A DNA stretch of 64,000 nucleotides from contig CAVPHU010000010.1 of the NCBI GenBank assembly GCA_963704815.1, positions 434,001-498,000 on the forward strand. Reading direction: 5' to 3'. Origin of the DNA: DATKWD01 sp963704815 (GTDB lineage: Bacteria; Actinomycetota; Acidimicrobiia; Acidimicrobiales; Salinilacustritrichaceae). The position numbers and the translations under genes were made by a program. The notes beneath the pieces are model-generated. The model did no database searches. It worked only from the letters and a program-made list of their open reading frames with translations, and was not told where the DNA came from. Shown here in pieces: positions 36,077 to 45,656 of the stretch (the first letter of the stretch is position 1; every line of letters starts with the position of its first letter).

Positions 36077-37636
36077 TCAGGGGTCGCCGAGCGCGAAGAA
36101 CGTCCCACTGCGGGTACCGACGAAGATCTGTCCGTCCCAGACCGCCGGGGTCGATTCGATGCACCCGCCGATCTCGATCGACCAGAGTTCGGTGGGGGTG
36201 ACCGAGGTGTCGGCCACGTCGAAGGCGTGCATCGTTCCCTCGCAGTCGCCTTGGACGAGCACGTCGTCGATCACGACCGGGCTCTGCCACAGCGGTCCCG
36301 GGAGTTCGAGCTGCCAGCGCTCGTCGCCGGTGGTGCGGTCGAGGCCGAGCACGCGACCGTCGTCGGTCGGCACGATCACGATGTCCCGGTGGAGGGCCGG
36401 CGTCGCCCACACGCCCGTGTCGAGCCCTCGGTTGGCCTGGGCGCTCCAGACGAGGGGATCATCGGGCTTCGACGGATCGAGCTTCATGACCTGGCCGAGC
36501 TCGGTGCCGCGTGCGTTGCCCCTCTCGTACTCGCTGCCGACGTAGAGCATGCCCTCCTCGTCGACGACGACCGATGCGTCGACGTCCTCGCCGGTCCAGA
36601 AGCGCAGGACCCGGGTCGGTTCGATGCCTTCTTCGAGCCCGCTGATGTCCCAGCCCTGGACCAGCCCGCCCGAGTTCGCGAAGTAGACGGTGTCGCCGCT
36701 GATCGCCACGCTGTTCTCGATCGAGACGTTGTTCCCGACCGCCGCGAGCAGCTCCTGATCCCACCCCTCGGTCGAGAAGGCGATCGACGGATCGACGGTG
36801 ACCTTGCCGTACGCGTCATAGCCCCGGTTGAGCTTCACGATGAAGAAGCGCGAGTTCTCACCACCGATGAAGAGGTGGTCGTCGATGACCAGGCCGGATC
36901 CGTCCCAGTCGTTGTTCCAGAGCGTCGGCTGCACGGCGTCGGCGCCCAGCTTCCACAGCGCGGTGGGTTCGGGCCGGTCGAGGGCGACCACGTGGTAGTC
37001 GTTGTCACGGCTGCCGGTGTAGAGGAGCGGGTAGTTGTCGGGATCGATGGTGATCGAACCCTTGATGAGGTCGCCCGTCGGATACGCGGGGTAGACCTCC
37101 TCGCCCGTCGCGGGGTCCAGGAAGTTGACGCTCCGGTTGTACCCGCCGAAGGCGACCCACCAGGCGTCGGGGTCACCGGGTGGATGGAACACTGCGGGCT
37201 GGCCGGTCCACCCCGAACCGCACCAGGACTTCGTCTCCTGGCCCACCGTCGACTCGGAACAGCCGATCTGGAACGTCCACTGAATCGTCGGTTGGCGGGG
37301 GACCGGTCCCCGCCCGTGGTAGGTGCGCGTCGGGTTGCCGTGGAAGGTGAGCAGGCCCTCGGCGGCACCCAGATCGGACCAGGGCAGACCCGATGAGGCA
37401 GGGTCCACCCAGCCGTCGAACTCGGCGAGCGGCACGGGCGTGGGAGCCGTCGAAGGCACCTCAGGGGTGCTCGACTCGGCTGACTGCGGCACCTCCGGCT
37501 CGCCGGCAGTCGTCGACTCCTCGGGCGACCGTGCGTTGGCGACGACCAGCACCACGGCCACGCCCACTGCGATGAGCACTCCGAGGAGGGTCACCCGTCG
37601 ACGCCGGGCCGTTCTGGACGAGGAATGTCGTGGCAC
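36077..37636 (-). CDS. Membrane-anchored PQQ-repeat beta-propeller protein
   Basis: A 519-residue protein starting at GTG 37636. A basic N-terminus and one transmembrane helix (about 15-34) lead to a Ser/Pro/Thr linker, then an eight-bladed-type beta-propeller with repeated motifs (GRVLGLDRTTGDERWQ, WDGQIFVGTRSGTFFAL). No PQQ ligand set or catalytic residue is obvious, so binding or scaffolding is more likely than dehydrogenase activity. It begins 5 bases after the stop of the Hsp70-propeller gene, so the two are co-transcribed and both place propellers outside the membrane. Confidence 0.8.
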   Translation of the reverse strand: MPRHSSSRTARRRRVTLLGVLIAVGVAVVLVVANARSPEESTTAGEPEVPQSAESSTPEVPSTAPTPVPLAEFDGWVDPASSGLPWSDLGAAEGLLTFHGNPTRTYHGRGPVPRQPTIQWTFQIGCSESTVGQETKSWCGSGWTGQPAVFHPPGDPDAWWVAFGGYNRSVNFLDPATGEEVYPAYPTGDLIKGSITIDPDNYPLLYTGSRDNDYHVVALDRPEPTALWKLGADAVQPTLWNNDWDGSGLVIDDHLFIGGENSRFFIVKLNRGYDAYGKVTVDPSIAFSTEGWDQELLAAVGNNVSIENSVAISGDTVYFANSGGLVQGWDISGLEEGIEPTRVLRFWTGEDVDASVVVDEEGMLYVGSEYERGNARGTELGQVMKLDPSKPDDPLVWSAQANRGLDTGVWATPALHRDIVIVPTDDGRVLGLDRTTGDERWQLELPGPLWQSPVVIDDVLVQGDCEGTMHAFDVADTSVTPTELWSIEIGGCIESTPAVWDGQIFVGTRSGTFFALGDP

Positions 37637-37641
37637 GAAGT

Positions 37642-40005
37642 TCAAGGGGTGCCGGTCACCTCGACCACCTCGTCGGCCCCGGTCACGCTGACCCAGACCC
37701 GATCGCCGTCCACCACGAGGTCGAGTGGTTCGGGCCCGACCTCGATCGTGTCGACGACCGCGATGGCGAACCGGTCGACGAGCACCACAGTGCCACCATC
37801 CTTGTCGCTCACCCAGAGGTCGCGGCCATCGATCACGAGGTTGGCCGGTGCGCCGCCGACGGGGAGAGTCTCGGTCACCGTCGCATCGCCGGCATCGATG
37901 AGCGACAGCGTTCCGTCTCCCCGGTTCGAGATCCACAACGCACCATCGGCATCGGCCTCGATGTCGTCGGGTCCGAGACCGACCGGAACCGTGCCGACCA
38001 CCTCGTTGGTGTCGATGTCGATCTTGGCGACGGTGCCCTGTTCGGATTGGGTCACCCAGGCGGCGTCGGCCGAGACGGTGACGCCGGCGGCTCCAGGCAC
38101 CGGGATCTCGGCGATGCGTTGCCGCCCGTCGGGATCGATGCGGTCGACCTGCCCGCTCGACGATGCGACCCACAGCGAACCGGCGCCTTGGGCGAACGCC
38201 GCCGGTTCGACGGCCACGTCGACCGTGTCGGTGAGTTCCATCGACTCGGGGTCGAAACGGACGATGCGGGCTTCGTTGCGCAACGTCACCCAGACCCCAC
38301 CGTCGGGGGTGACCGCGACGGCGAGCGGGTCCGAGCCGCGCGGAAGCGACACCGTGTCGCTCGATCCGGACTCGGGGTCGATGCGGGTCACCTCGTCGGC
38401 CCGGGTCGATGCCACCCAGAGCGAACCGGTCTGGTCGATGGCGATGCCGTCGGGGAAGTCGCCCACGGCGAAACGCTGTCCGGTCGCGAGGTCGACGGGA
38501 GCGTCGGGGTCGTCCCGATCGTCTTGGTCGTCGTCGCCGCCTCCGATTACTCGCACGCCGATGAAGGCGACCGCAGCGACGGCGATCACCGCGGCGCCGA
38601 TGAGCCACTTCGGTCGGCGACGAGGGCCGGCATCCGACGGCGTCGGAGTCGGTGGCGCGGGCCGCGCGTTCGTTGTCCCAGGGCTCGGCGGCGTCGGGTC
38701 GATCGGCGGAGCCGTGCCCTCCGGTTGCCGCGCTGGTGCCGGACCGGTGTCGACCGCGGCCACGGGCGCCGGCTCGGCCAGAGTCGCGGCCGGCTCGACC
38801 GGCGGCGGAGCTGCGACGGGCGGTGGGGACTCCGCCCCCGGTTGCGGTACCGGCGTGAGGACGGGGGCGGGGACGGGAATGTGCTCGGTCGGTCCACCTC
38901 CGGCTCCGGCTGCTGGCGGCGGTGCTGCGACCGGGAGATCGGCGAAGACCGTCCCCGCCGCGAGGGCGGCACCCAGCGCAACGGCGTGCTTCGGATGGAC
39001 ATCGAGCGCCACGGGACAGCCGAATGCCTCACCGACGAGTTCGGCGACCAGCGGGATCCGCGATGACCCGCCGACCAGAAGCAGCGCCGTCACCTCGCCC
39101 GCGTAGGTTCCGGCCGCGGTCATGGCCCGCCGCATCGCCTCGACGGTCTCGCGGAGCGGTGGCCGCAGCATCGCTTCCAGCTGGGTTCGCGTCAGATCGA
39201 CTTCGCTCTGGACGGCGGGAAGCAGCAACGGAATCGACACCGTCGTGTCGTTCGACAGTGCCTCCTTGGCCACCACGCAGTCGGAGCGAATCCGGGCGAC
39301 CGCGGCCCTGACGGCTCGATTGCTCTCGTCGAGGTCCTCGAAGCCATCAGGTGCCGAGTCATGGACGTGGGCGAACACGGCGTCGTCGAAGTCGATCCCA
39401 CCCAGGCGTTCGATGCCCTCGGGCGGGCCGAGCACCTCGAACCCGCCATCGGTCTTGCGGAGGAGGGCTGCGTCGAAGGTCCCGCCACCGAGGTCGTAGA
39501 CGGCGATCACGGCGCCGACCTCGACCCGGGCGTGCGACGCGTAGTGGATCGCGGCCGCCTCGGGTTCGCTCAGTGTGGTGACCTGCTCGAGCCCGGCCAG
39601 GCGAATGGCCTGGTCGAGTCGATCGCGTTTGAAGGGACCCCAGTTGGCGGGGTGGGTCACCGCGATCTCGTCGGGCGGGCCGCCTTCACGTTCGGAGACC
39701 TCCTGCACCACCCAGCGAAGCAGGTGACCGGTCAGCGACTCGGCTGAGTGGGGCGCCCCTCCCACGATCAGCGGTGCGCTGTCGCCCATCCGACGCTTGA
39801 ACCGGGCGGCCAACCTGTCCGGCTCGGAGAGTCCGCGTCGGGCCGCCGGTTCGCCGACGAGGACCTCACCTTCGGCGTCGATGTACACCGCCGTCGGGAT
39901 CACGGCGTCGTGCGCTCCGAGCCACACGATGGACGCCGTTCCGTCGCGCCGGACCGCCGCGGCGGTGTAGGTGGTGCCGATGTCGACCCCGAGCGCGTAG
40001 GGCAT
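37642..40005 (-). CDS. Membrane-spanning Hsp70 ATPase fused to an extracytoplasmic beta-propeller
   Basis: A 787-residue fusion. Residues 1-350 are an actin-like Hsp70 ATPase: GVDIGTTYTA (phosphate 1), VYDLGGGTFDAALL (phosphate 2) and LLVGGSSRIPLV (adenosine). The substrate-binding domain is absent. A Pro/Ala-rich linker (about 355-475) and one transmembrane helix (about 478-497) follow. The C-terminus (about 510-787) is a Vgb/NHL-type beta-propeller with five or more repeats such as GSLWVASTRADEVTRIDP. The topology implies a cytoplasmic ATPase and an external sensor. A TACGTT -10 lies 7 bases before the ATG. The PQQ-propeller gene follows 5 bases after the stop. Confidence 0.85.
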   Translation of the reverse strand: MPYALGVDIGTTYTAAAVRRDGTASIVWLGAHDAVIPTAVYIDAEGEVLVGEPAARRGLSEPDRLAARFKRRMGDSAPLIVGGAPHSAESLTGHLLRWVVQEVSEREGGPPDEIAVTHPANWGPFKRDRLDQAIRLAGLEQVTTLSEPEAAAIHYASHARVEVGAVIAVYDLGGGTFDAALLRKTDGGFEVLGPPEGIERLGGIDFDDAVFAHVHDSAPDGFEDLDESNRAVRAAVARIRSDCVVAKEALSNDTTVSIPLLLPAVQSEVDLTRTQLEAMLRPPLRETVEAMRRAMTAAGTYAGEVTALLLVGGSSRIPLVAELVGEAFGCPVALDVHPKHAVALGAALAAGTVFADLPVAAPPPAAGAGGGPTEHIPVPAPVLTPVPQPGAESPPPVAAPPPVEPAATLAEPAPVAAVDTGPAPARQPEGTAPPIDPTPPSPGTTNARPAPPTPTPSDAGPRRRPKWLIGAAVIAVAAVAFIGVRVIGGGDDDQDDRDDPDAPVDLATGQRFAVGDFPDGIAIDQTGSLWVASTRADEVTRIDPESGSSDTVSLPRGSDPLAVAVTPDGGVWVTLRNEARIVRFDPESMELTDTVDVAVEPAAFAQGAGSLWVASSSGQVDRIDPDGRQRIAEIPVPGAAGVTVSADAAWVTQSEQGTVAKIDIDTNEVVGTVPVGLGPDDIEADADGALWISNRGDGTLSLIDAGDATVTETLPVGGAPANLVIDGRDLWVSDKDGGTVVLVDRFAIAVVDTIEVGPEPLDLVVDGDRVWVSVTGADEVVEVTGTP

Positions 40006-40012
40006 CGGCCCG

Positions 40013-40018
40013 AACGTA
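40013..40018 (-). promoter_or_regulatory. -10 hexamer TACGTT, leaderless promoter of the Hsp70-propeller operon
   Basis: Minus-strand TACGTT ends 7 bases before ATG 40005, with no Shine-Dalgarno sequence between. Confidence 0.5.
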
Positions 40019-40064
40019 CCGGCTGTCTCAGCGACCCGACAGCGCTGCCGGGCGCCTCGCAGGA

Positions 40065-41746
40065 TCAGGCGGGGGTCGTGTTGATGTGGAGCCCGACGGT
40101 CGGGAACCCTTCGGCCAGCCCGGGGAACGGTTCTTCACCGCCCGGAAGCGGCGTGTCGAGCACGCCTCCGAGTTCGGGCACACCGGCGACGGCCCAGTTC
40201 GTGTTGACCACGAAGACGCTGTAGGCCTCGCTGGCCATACGCCGGTTGATCGACTCGTAGATCGCCTGTCGCTTCGCCTGGTCTGGTTCGCTGCGGCCCT
40301 CGTCGAGCAACCGGTCGATCTCTGCGTCGTTCACCCGCATGAGGTTCACCGGCGAGTCGCTCCTGAAGTTGACGTAGTGCCGGTCGGGGTCGCCACCGGT
40401 GAACTGACGGAACGAGAGCACCTCGTAGTCGCCACTCGAGCGCGGTGCTGACGAACGTCGCCTGATCACCGACGGGATCGAGGGTGCTCGCGATGCCGGC
40501 TTCGGCGAGCTGGCCCTGCATCTCCTGGGCCAGCAACGTGTTCGATTCGTTGGTGACGAAACCGAGGTCGATGCTCAGCTCTTCGCCGGTGTCGGCCTCG
40601 TAGGCGGCGGCGTAGTCCGCGGCGGCCTCGGGGTCGTACGGCACAGCGGCCCGGATCGTCGAGGTGCCCGAGCGAGCCTGGTGAGTAGGGCCCGTCGGCC
40701 AGCGCGAGGATTCCCTCGTAGCTGACCTCGTTGAGCAGTTCGGGGTCGAGGGCCGAGGCGAAGGCCAGCCGCGCGTTCTCGTTGTCGAAAGGGGGCTGGC
40801 TCAGGTTGAGCATCTGGAACTGCACCTCCACGAACGCGTCGGACTCGACCAGTGACACCTCACCGCCATCGGCGAGGTCCCGGAGCCGGACGATCTGGGT
40901 GGGGTCGGGAGTGTGGATGAGCTCGACGGACCGGTCGGCGGACTCGAGTGCGTTCACCCGTTGGTTGACGTCGGGCGTCGGCACGAACGTGATCGAGTCG
41001 AGATACGGGAGCTGGATTCCCCGCTCGTCGGTCTGCCAGTAGTCGGGGTTCCTCACCGCGGTCAACCGCTCGTTCACCACCCACTCGTCGAGCATGAACG
41101 GACCGGTGCCGATCAGCTCGTCGGCGCAGCTCTCGCTGTCGAGTTGGGCCTGGGCCATGATGCCGAACCTGCCTCCGTAGTACAGGAACGTGTCGAAGCT
41201 CACCCACGGTCTGGTGTGGGTGACCGCGAGGGTGAGCGGATCGATGACCTCGACCGATTCGAGGTCGGCGAGGATGAACTGGCCCAGTCGGGCCGCTCGG
41301 CCCTCGTAGTCGCCTGCATAGGCATCGAGGTTGTTCTTGACCACGTCGGCCGTCAGCGACGTGCCGTCGTGGAAGCGCACCCCGTCGCGAAGGGTGATGG
41401 TCCAGGTGGTGAAGTCGTCGGACGGCTCGACCGACTCGGCGAGGTAAGGAACCATCGTGCCGTCGGCGCTGGGGACGGTGAGTGGGTCGTAGATGGACCG
41501 GGCGACCTGGAGTCCGCTGACCGCCAACTGGGCCTCGGGCAGGCAGTAGCCGCCCGCGCTCTCGGCTTCGAGGCCGAAGGTGACGTCGCCGCCCGGAGCG
41601 GGCACGGTGTCCTCGCCGGCATCGGGATTCTCGTCGACGGACTCGTTCTCGCCGGAGCTCTCGCTCTCGCCGCCGCACACGGCCAGCGCCAGGGTGATGG
41701 CGAGCAGAACGGCGAGCCATCGGCGACCATCGACCGGGACGGGCAT
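40065..41746 (-). pseudogene. Family 5 ABC solute-binding protein, frameshifted twice
   Basis: A peptide/nickel-type (DppA/OppA-like) extracytoplasmic binding protein. A signal peptide (residues 1-23) ends in a poor lipobox, LAVC with Cys24. The classic YDPLTVPSADG, LRDGVRFHDG and GTGPFML segments follow. The frame breaks at about 40672 (after DGPYSPGS) and about 40440 (after TFVSTA). Each is repaired by removing one base, giving 559 codons ending in HINTTPA. GGAGG precedes ATG 41746. No permease or ATPase genes accompany it. The even homology on both sides of each break argues for sequence error over decay. Confidence 0.75.
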
Positions 41747-41760
41747 GGGACCTCCGCGGG

Positions 41761-42270
41761 TCATGGGTCGGGCGGCGCCGCGAACGGCGGCTCCATCTCG
41801 GGCGGGCCGAGTCGCCTCAGGCGAGCCGTGAATCCGAGGTAGTCCCAGATCAACGTGTCGCCGTCTCGGCGACGCGTGACCTCGATCGGGACCCCGACCG
41901 GTCGGAGCACGTGGACGCCGTCCTCGAACGTGGCCACCACGGTGATGGGCGTGGTGAAGTCGGAGGCCATGACATCGTTGACGCCGTTGTCCTCGGTGCC
42001 GTCGGCGCGCATGTCGTGGATGACGCCTCCGCTGGTGATGGCGACCCGGTCGGCCCCCTGCTCGATGCGTTGGACGCTGCCGAGGATCGGATGGTCGGCG
42101 ACCGGCTGACCGTCGACGACGACCTCGGTTGCCTCCCACACGCCCCGCATGTCCGGTGCGCCGGCGACGAGATCATCGGTGCACCCGGCGAGGACGGGCG
42201 CAGGAAAGGTGTCGCCGTACCCACCCGGCGGGGTCTTGGCGACCGGGATGTCGTCGACCGAAGGCACCAC
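41761..42270 (-). CDS. Hypothetical protein, lipocalin-like
   Basis: A protein of about 169 residues from GTG 42270 (GTG 42267 is equally possible). The longer frame upstream runs into the divergent DUF2252 gene and is not credible. The central part (MRGVWEATEVVVDGQPV and repeated strands up to WDYLGFTARL) looks like an eight-stranded lipocalin-type barrel. I recognise no named family. It lies just upstream of the solute-binding protein on the same strand. Confidence 0.5.
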   Translation of the reverse strand: MVPSVDDIPVAKTPPGGYGDTFPAPVLAGCTDDLVAGAPDMRGVWEATEVVVDGQPVADHPILGSVQRIEQGADRVAITSGGVIHDMRADGTEDNGVNDVMASDFTTPITVVATFEDGVHVLRPVGVPIEVTRRRDGDTLIWDYLGFTARLRRLGPPEMEPPFAAPPDP

Positions 42271-42385
42271 CGGATCGTAGCAGCTCGTCCCAGAAGTGCC
42301 AGTATTACAAGCAAAGGATGGTCGTTGCTCAGGTGTGCGATCATCGTCGGCCCGGGTCGCACCCGAGGCATTGCGAGGAGCCCCC

Positions 42386-43756
42386 ATGGAGTACCGGAGT
42401 CTGGCCGAGCGACAGGAGTCGGGACGGGCGGCGCGTGACCGCGCTCCATGGGCCAGCCACGCCGAGTGGGCCGAGGCGCCGGATCGCACCGATCCCCTCG
42501 ACGCGATCGAGGCGGACGACGAAGGCCGGATCGAGGCGCTCGTCCCGATCCGCCACGCACGCATGCTGGCCACGCCGTTCACGTTCTACCGAGGGTCGGC
42601 GTCGGTCATGGCGGCCGATCTGGCCTCGACCCCGACGGGTGGCATCGACGTCCAACTGTGTGGAGATGCGCACCTCTCGAACTTCGGGATCTTCGCCTCT
42701 CCGGCGCGGCGGATGGTGTTCGACGTCAACGACTTCGACGAGACGTTGCCCGGGCCGTGGGAGTGGGACGTCAAGCGTCTCGTGACGAGTTTCGTCATCG
42801 CGGGCCGGAACAACGGGTTCGGCGAGAAGACGAGCCGCAAGATCGCCCGCCGGAGCGTGCACGCCTACGAGCGCGCGATGCATGAGTTCGCCCAGATGTC
42901 GACGCTCGAGGTCTGGTACACCCGCCTTCTCGCGAAGGACCTGAGGTCGCTGGTCACGAAGACCAAGGGGAAGAAGCAGGTCGACAAGACCCTGGCGAAG
43001 GCCCGGAGGCGGAACAGCATGCATGCGCTGTCCAAGCTCGCGGTCGAGGTCGACGGCCGGTTCGAGATCGCAGCCGATCCGCCCATCGTGGTGCCGCTGC
43101 GAGATGCGCTGGATCTGATGGATCCCGACCGGGCCGCGGAGTCGGTCCGGAATGCCTTCGACGGCTATCTCGCGTCGACATCGGAGTCGGTGAGGGCGCT
43201 CCTGTCTCGCTTCCGGCTGGTCGACATCGCCCACAAGGTGGTCGGCGTCGGAAGTGTCGGCACGCGGTGCTTCATCATGCTCTTCGAGGGTCGCGACCAC
43301 GGTGACCCGCTGTTCCTCCAGGGGAAGGAGGCAGGCGCTTCGGTGCTCGAATCCCACCTCCCACCGTCTCGCTTCTCCCATGGCGGGCAACGAATCGTCG
43401 AAGGCCAGCTGCTGATGCAAGCGGCGAGCGACATCCTGCTCGGCTGGACTACGGGCACGAGCGGTCGCGATTTCTACTTCCGTCAGCTCCGCGACATGAA
43501 GGGCTCGGCCGATGTCGAGGCCCAGGATGCATCACAGATGTCCGCCTACGCCGACCTGTGCGGATGGACGCTGGCTCGGGCCCACGCCCGGTCGGGTGAT
43601 CCGGTCGTCATCGATGCCTACCTGGGCGAGGGCAAGGAGTTCAGATCCGCCGTCGCCCAGTTCGCACTTCGGTACGCCGACCGCAACGACCTCGATCATC
43701 AGCAGCTGGCTCAGGCCGTTGCCGACGGTCGGCTCGAGGTGTCGGCCGAGCGGTAG
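42386..43756 (+). CDS. DUF2252 protein (kinase-like fold)
   Basis: A 456-residue protein of typical DUF2252 length. Landmarks are FYRGSASVMAADL, the QLCGDAHLSNFGIF motif resembling a kinase catalytic loop, FDVNDFDET resembling the metal-binding Asp loop, and the WEWDVKRL helix. The family is related to aminoglycoside phosphotransferase-type kinases but has no known substrate. GAGGAG lies 5 bases before ATG 42386. It ends directly against the convergent enoyl-CoA hydratase. Confidence 0.85.
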   Translation: MEYRSLAERQESGRAARDRAPWASHAEWAEAPDRTDPLDAIEADDEGRIEALVPIRHARMLATPFTFYRGSASVMAADLASTPTGGIDVQLCGDAHLSNFGIFASPARRMVFDVNDFDETLPGPWEWDVKRLVTSFVIAGRNNGFGEKTSRKIARRSVHAYERAMHEFAQMSTLEVWYTRLLAKDLRSLVTKTKGKKQVDKTLAKARRRNSMHALSKLAVEVDGRFEIAADPPIVVPLRDALDLMDPDRAAESVRNAFDGYLASTSESVRALLSRFRLVDIAHKVVGVGSVGTRCFIMLFEGRDHGDPLFLQGKEAGASVLESHLPPSRFSHGGQRIVEGQLLMQAASDILLGWTTGTSGRDFYFRQLRDMKGSADVEAQDASQMSAYADLCGWTLARAHARSGDPVVIDAYLGEGKEFRSAVAQFALRYADRNDLDHQQLAQAVADGRLEVSAER

Positions 43757-44549
43757 CTACTCGCCGGTGAAGACCGGCCGGCGCTTCTCGAGGAACGCCT
43801 GCATGCCTTCGGCCTGGTCCTTCGTGCCCGCGGTCGCGGTGACGGCTCGTCGTTCTGCGGCGAGCGCGTCCTCGAGCGGAGCTTGGCCGTGCCCGACCAC
43901 GCAGTCGAGGACGCCGGCCACGGCGGCGGGCGGCATGGCCGCGAGCTCGTGAGCGAGGGCGTCGGCCGCCGCCTTCAGCTCGGCCATCGGGTGGACCTCG
44001 TGCACGAGCCCGATGCGGAGCGCCTCGGCGCCGTCGATCTTCTTGGCCCGCAGGATCATGTCGAGCGCATGGTCACGACCGACGCACCGGGTGAGCCGGG
44101 CCGTGCCGCCCCATGCCGGAACCGTGCCCGAGGTCGAGCTCGGGCAGTCCGATCCGAGCGCCCTCGCTCGCCGCGAGGCGGAAGTGGCAGGCGAGCGGCA
44201 GTTCGAGCCCGCCGCCGAGGCAGTAGCCGAACAGCGTGACGATCGACGGCTTGCCCGAGGTTCTCGATGGCGGCGAGCACCCGGAGGCGCTGGTCGAGGA
44301 CCGCTTCCGTGCCGCCTCGCGTCGCCGGCGTCGGTCATGAGCTGCTTGAGGTCCATGCCGACCGAGAAGTGCTCGTCGCCGGCTGCGGTGAACACGAGCA
44401 GCCCGAACGGCAGGATCGTCCGCAGCCTCGCTGACCGCAGCTTCGAGCGCGTCCATGTACTCGAACGTCATGCGGTTGTGCGGCGCATGGTTGTTGGTGA
44501 GGGTCAGGACCCCGTCGTCGAGGTCGATCAACAGCGGTGCATCGTTCAT
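43757..44549 (-). pseudogene. Enoyl-CoA hydratase/isomerase-family protein with four frameshifts
   Basis: Pieces of a crotonase-fold protein appear in all three minus-strand frames in the right order. They are MNDAPLLIDLDD to VRA, then LVFTAAGDEHFSVGMDL, then RVLAAIENLG, then KPSIVTLFGYCLGGGLELPLACHFRLAA, and finally GTVPAWGGTARLTR to the end. Breaks lie at about 44399, 44317, 44254-44256 and 44127-44129. Removing one base at each restores 262 codons, the normal family length. Two breaks are in CCC runs of identical context (TGCCCGAGG). No coding information is missing. AGGAGATGCG precedes the ATG. The substrate is unknown. Confidence 0.75.
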
Positions 44550-44562
44550 CGCATCTCCTGGT

Positions 44563-45501
44563 TCATGACGTGACGGCCGTTTCGAGCCACCCGACGACGG
44601 CGAGATCGGGGCGGGTGCCCGTCAACGCGCCGAGCTGGCGGAGACCGGTCGGGCTGGTGACGTTGACCTCGGACAGGTGGCCGTCGATGACGTCGATGCC
44701 GACGAACACCAACCCGTCATCGCGGAGTGACGGCGCGATGGCGGCGATGATTCGCCGATCTGCGTCGTCGAGGTCGCACGGCTCGATGGTTCCGCCGACG
44801 CAGATGTTGGCTCGGAAGTCCTGCTCGGTCGGCAGGCGGAGGATGGCGCCCAGCGGCTCGCCGTCGAGCAGGAGAATCCGCTTGTCCCCGTCGCGGATGC
44901 CCTCGAGGAATCGTTGAGCCACGACGGGCACCCGACCCCGCATGGTCATCGTGTCGATGATCGACGGCGCGTTGTGGTCGCCCGGGCGGAGGGCCAGCAC
45001 GCCTCGGCCACCGTGGCCCTCGATCGGCTTGATGACGGCTCCACCGTGGTGGTCGGCGAACTCGACCAGCCGCCCGGCATCGGCGGTCACGATGGTCGGC
45101 GGGGACACATCGGGGAAACGAAGTGAATACAGCTTCTCGTTCGCGTCGCGGAGTCCACGTGGCGCGTTGACCACCAGGGTCGTGCCGGCGAGCGCGTCGA
45201 GCATCAGGGTGAGGTGGAGATACGCCAGGTCGAAGGGCGGATCGGTGCGGATGAGCACGACGTCGACGGCGGTGAGATCGAGGTCGACCGGTGCGGCCAG
45301 CTGCAGGGGAGTCGGAGACGACTCGTCGGCGACCGCCGGTCGAGCGGTGGCCCGCACCCGCCCGTCGGCGAACGAGATGTCGGCCGCACCGCAGTGCCAC
45401 ACGTGATGGTCGCGCTCCTGGGCAGCCAGGATCAGTCCGAACGACGTGTCGGCCCGGGGATCGACGGTCTCGGGACCGTCCATGATGACGACGATGTCCA
45501 C
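44563..45501 (-). CDS. gshB: Glutathione synthetase-like ATP-grasp enzyme
   Basis: A 312-residue ATP-grasp protein with the proteobacterial GshB layout. The N-terminal pre-ATP-grasp domain opens VDIVVIMDGPE; PPFDLAYLH follows; the ATP-grasp part has VIKPIEGHGGRGVLAL and ends in EVNVTSPTGLRQL. GshB joins gamma-glutamylcysteine and glycine. GTG 45501 is where homology begins. No gshA is in the window. Most actinobacteria use mycothiol, so the gene is notable; its neighbours upstream are a thioredoxin-fold fragment and a GST, which supports a glutathione link. Confidence 0.82.
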   Translation of the reverse strand: MDIVVIMDGPETVDPRADTSFGLILAAQERDHHVWHCGAADISFADGRVRATARPAVADESSPTPLQLAAPVDLDLTAVDVVLIRTDPPFDLAYLHLTLMLDALAGTTLVVNAPRGLRDANEKLYSLRFPDVSPPTIVTADAGRLVEFADHHGGAVIKPIEGHGGRGVLALRPGDHNAPSIIDTMTMRGRVPVVAQRFLEGIRDGDKRILLLDGEPLGAILRLPTEQDFRANICVGGTIEPCDLDDADRRIIAAIAPSLRDDGLVFVGIDVIDGHLSEVNVTSPTGLRQLGALTGTRPDLAVVGWLETAVTS

Positions 45502-45503
45502 CG

Positions 45504-45656
45504 TCAGGTGCTCGCTCGCTGTCGCCGCCGGTGTGCGGGCGGTGGCCCGTCGACCTCGTCGTGGTCGATGCCCCGCTGGGCGAGGGCGAAGGCCACCCTC
45601 GTCGCGAACGGGCAGATCCAGTGCCGGTACAGCGACACGGTTGCTGCGGGCGTCAT
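45504..45656 (-). CDS. Short glutaredoxin/GST-N-like protein, possibly truncated
   Basis: Fifty residues: a strand (TVSLYRHW), a CPFA motif in the place of glutaredoxin CPYC, an amphipathic helix (TRVAFALAQRG) and a second strand (DHDEVD), then a basic tail. That is only the first beta-alpha-beta of a thioredoxin fold. The ATG overlaps the GST stop (ATGA) and the stop falls 2 bases before gshB. It may be a truncated gene or the victim of a frameshift. Confidence 0.4.
   Translation of the reverse strand: MTPAATVSLYRHWICPFATRVAFALAQRGIDHDEVDGPPPAHRRRQRAST

Noticed and set aside
37642..38608. Long in-frame extension upstream of the PQQ-propeller gene and plus-strand frames of about 490 codons
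   Set aside because: They overlap the intact Hsp70-propeller gene, and the Arg/Gly-rich translation has no domain. The PQQ protein's homology starts at GTG 37636.
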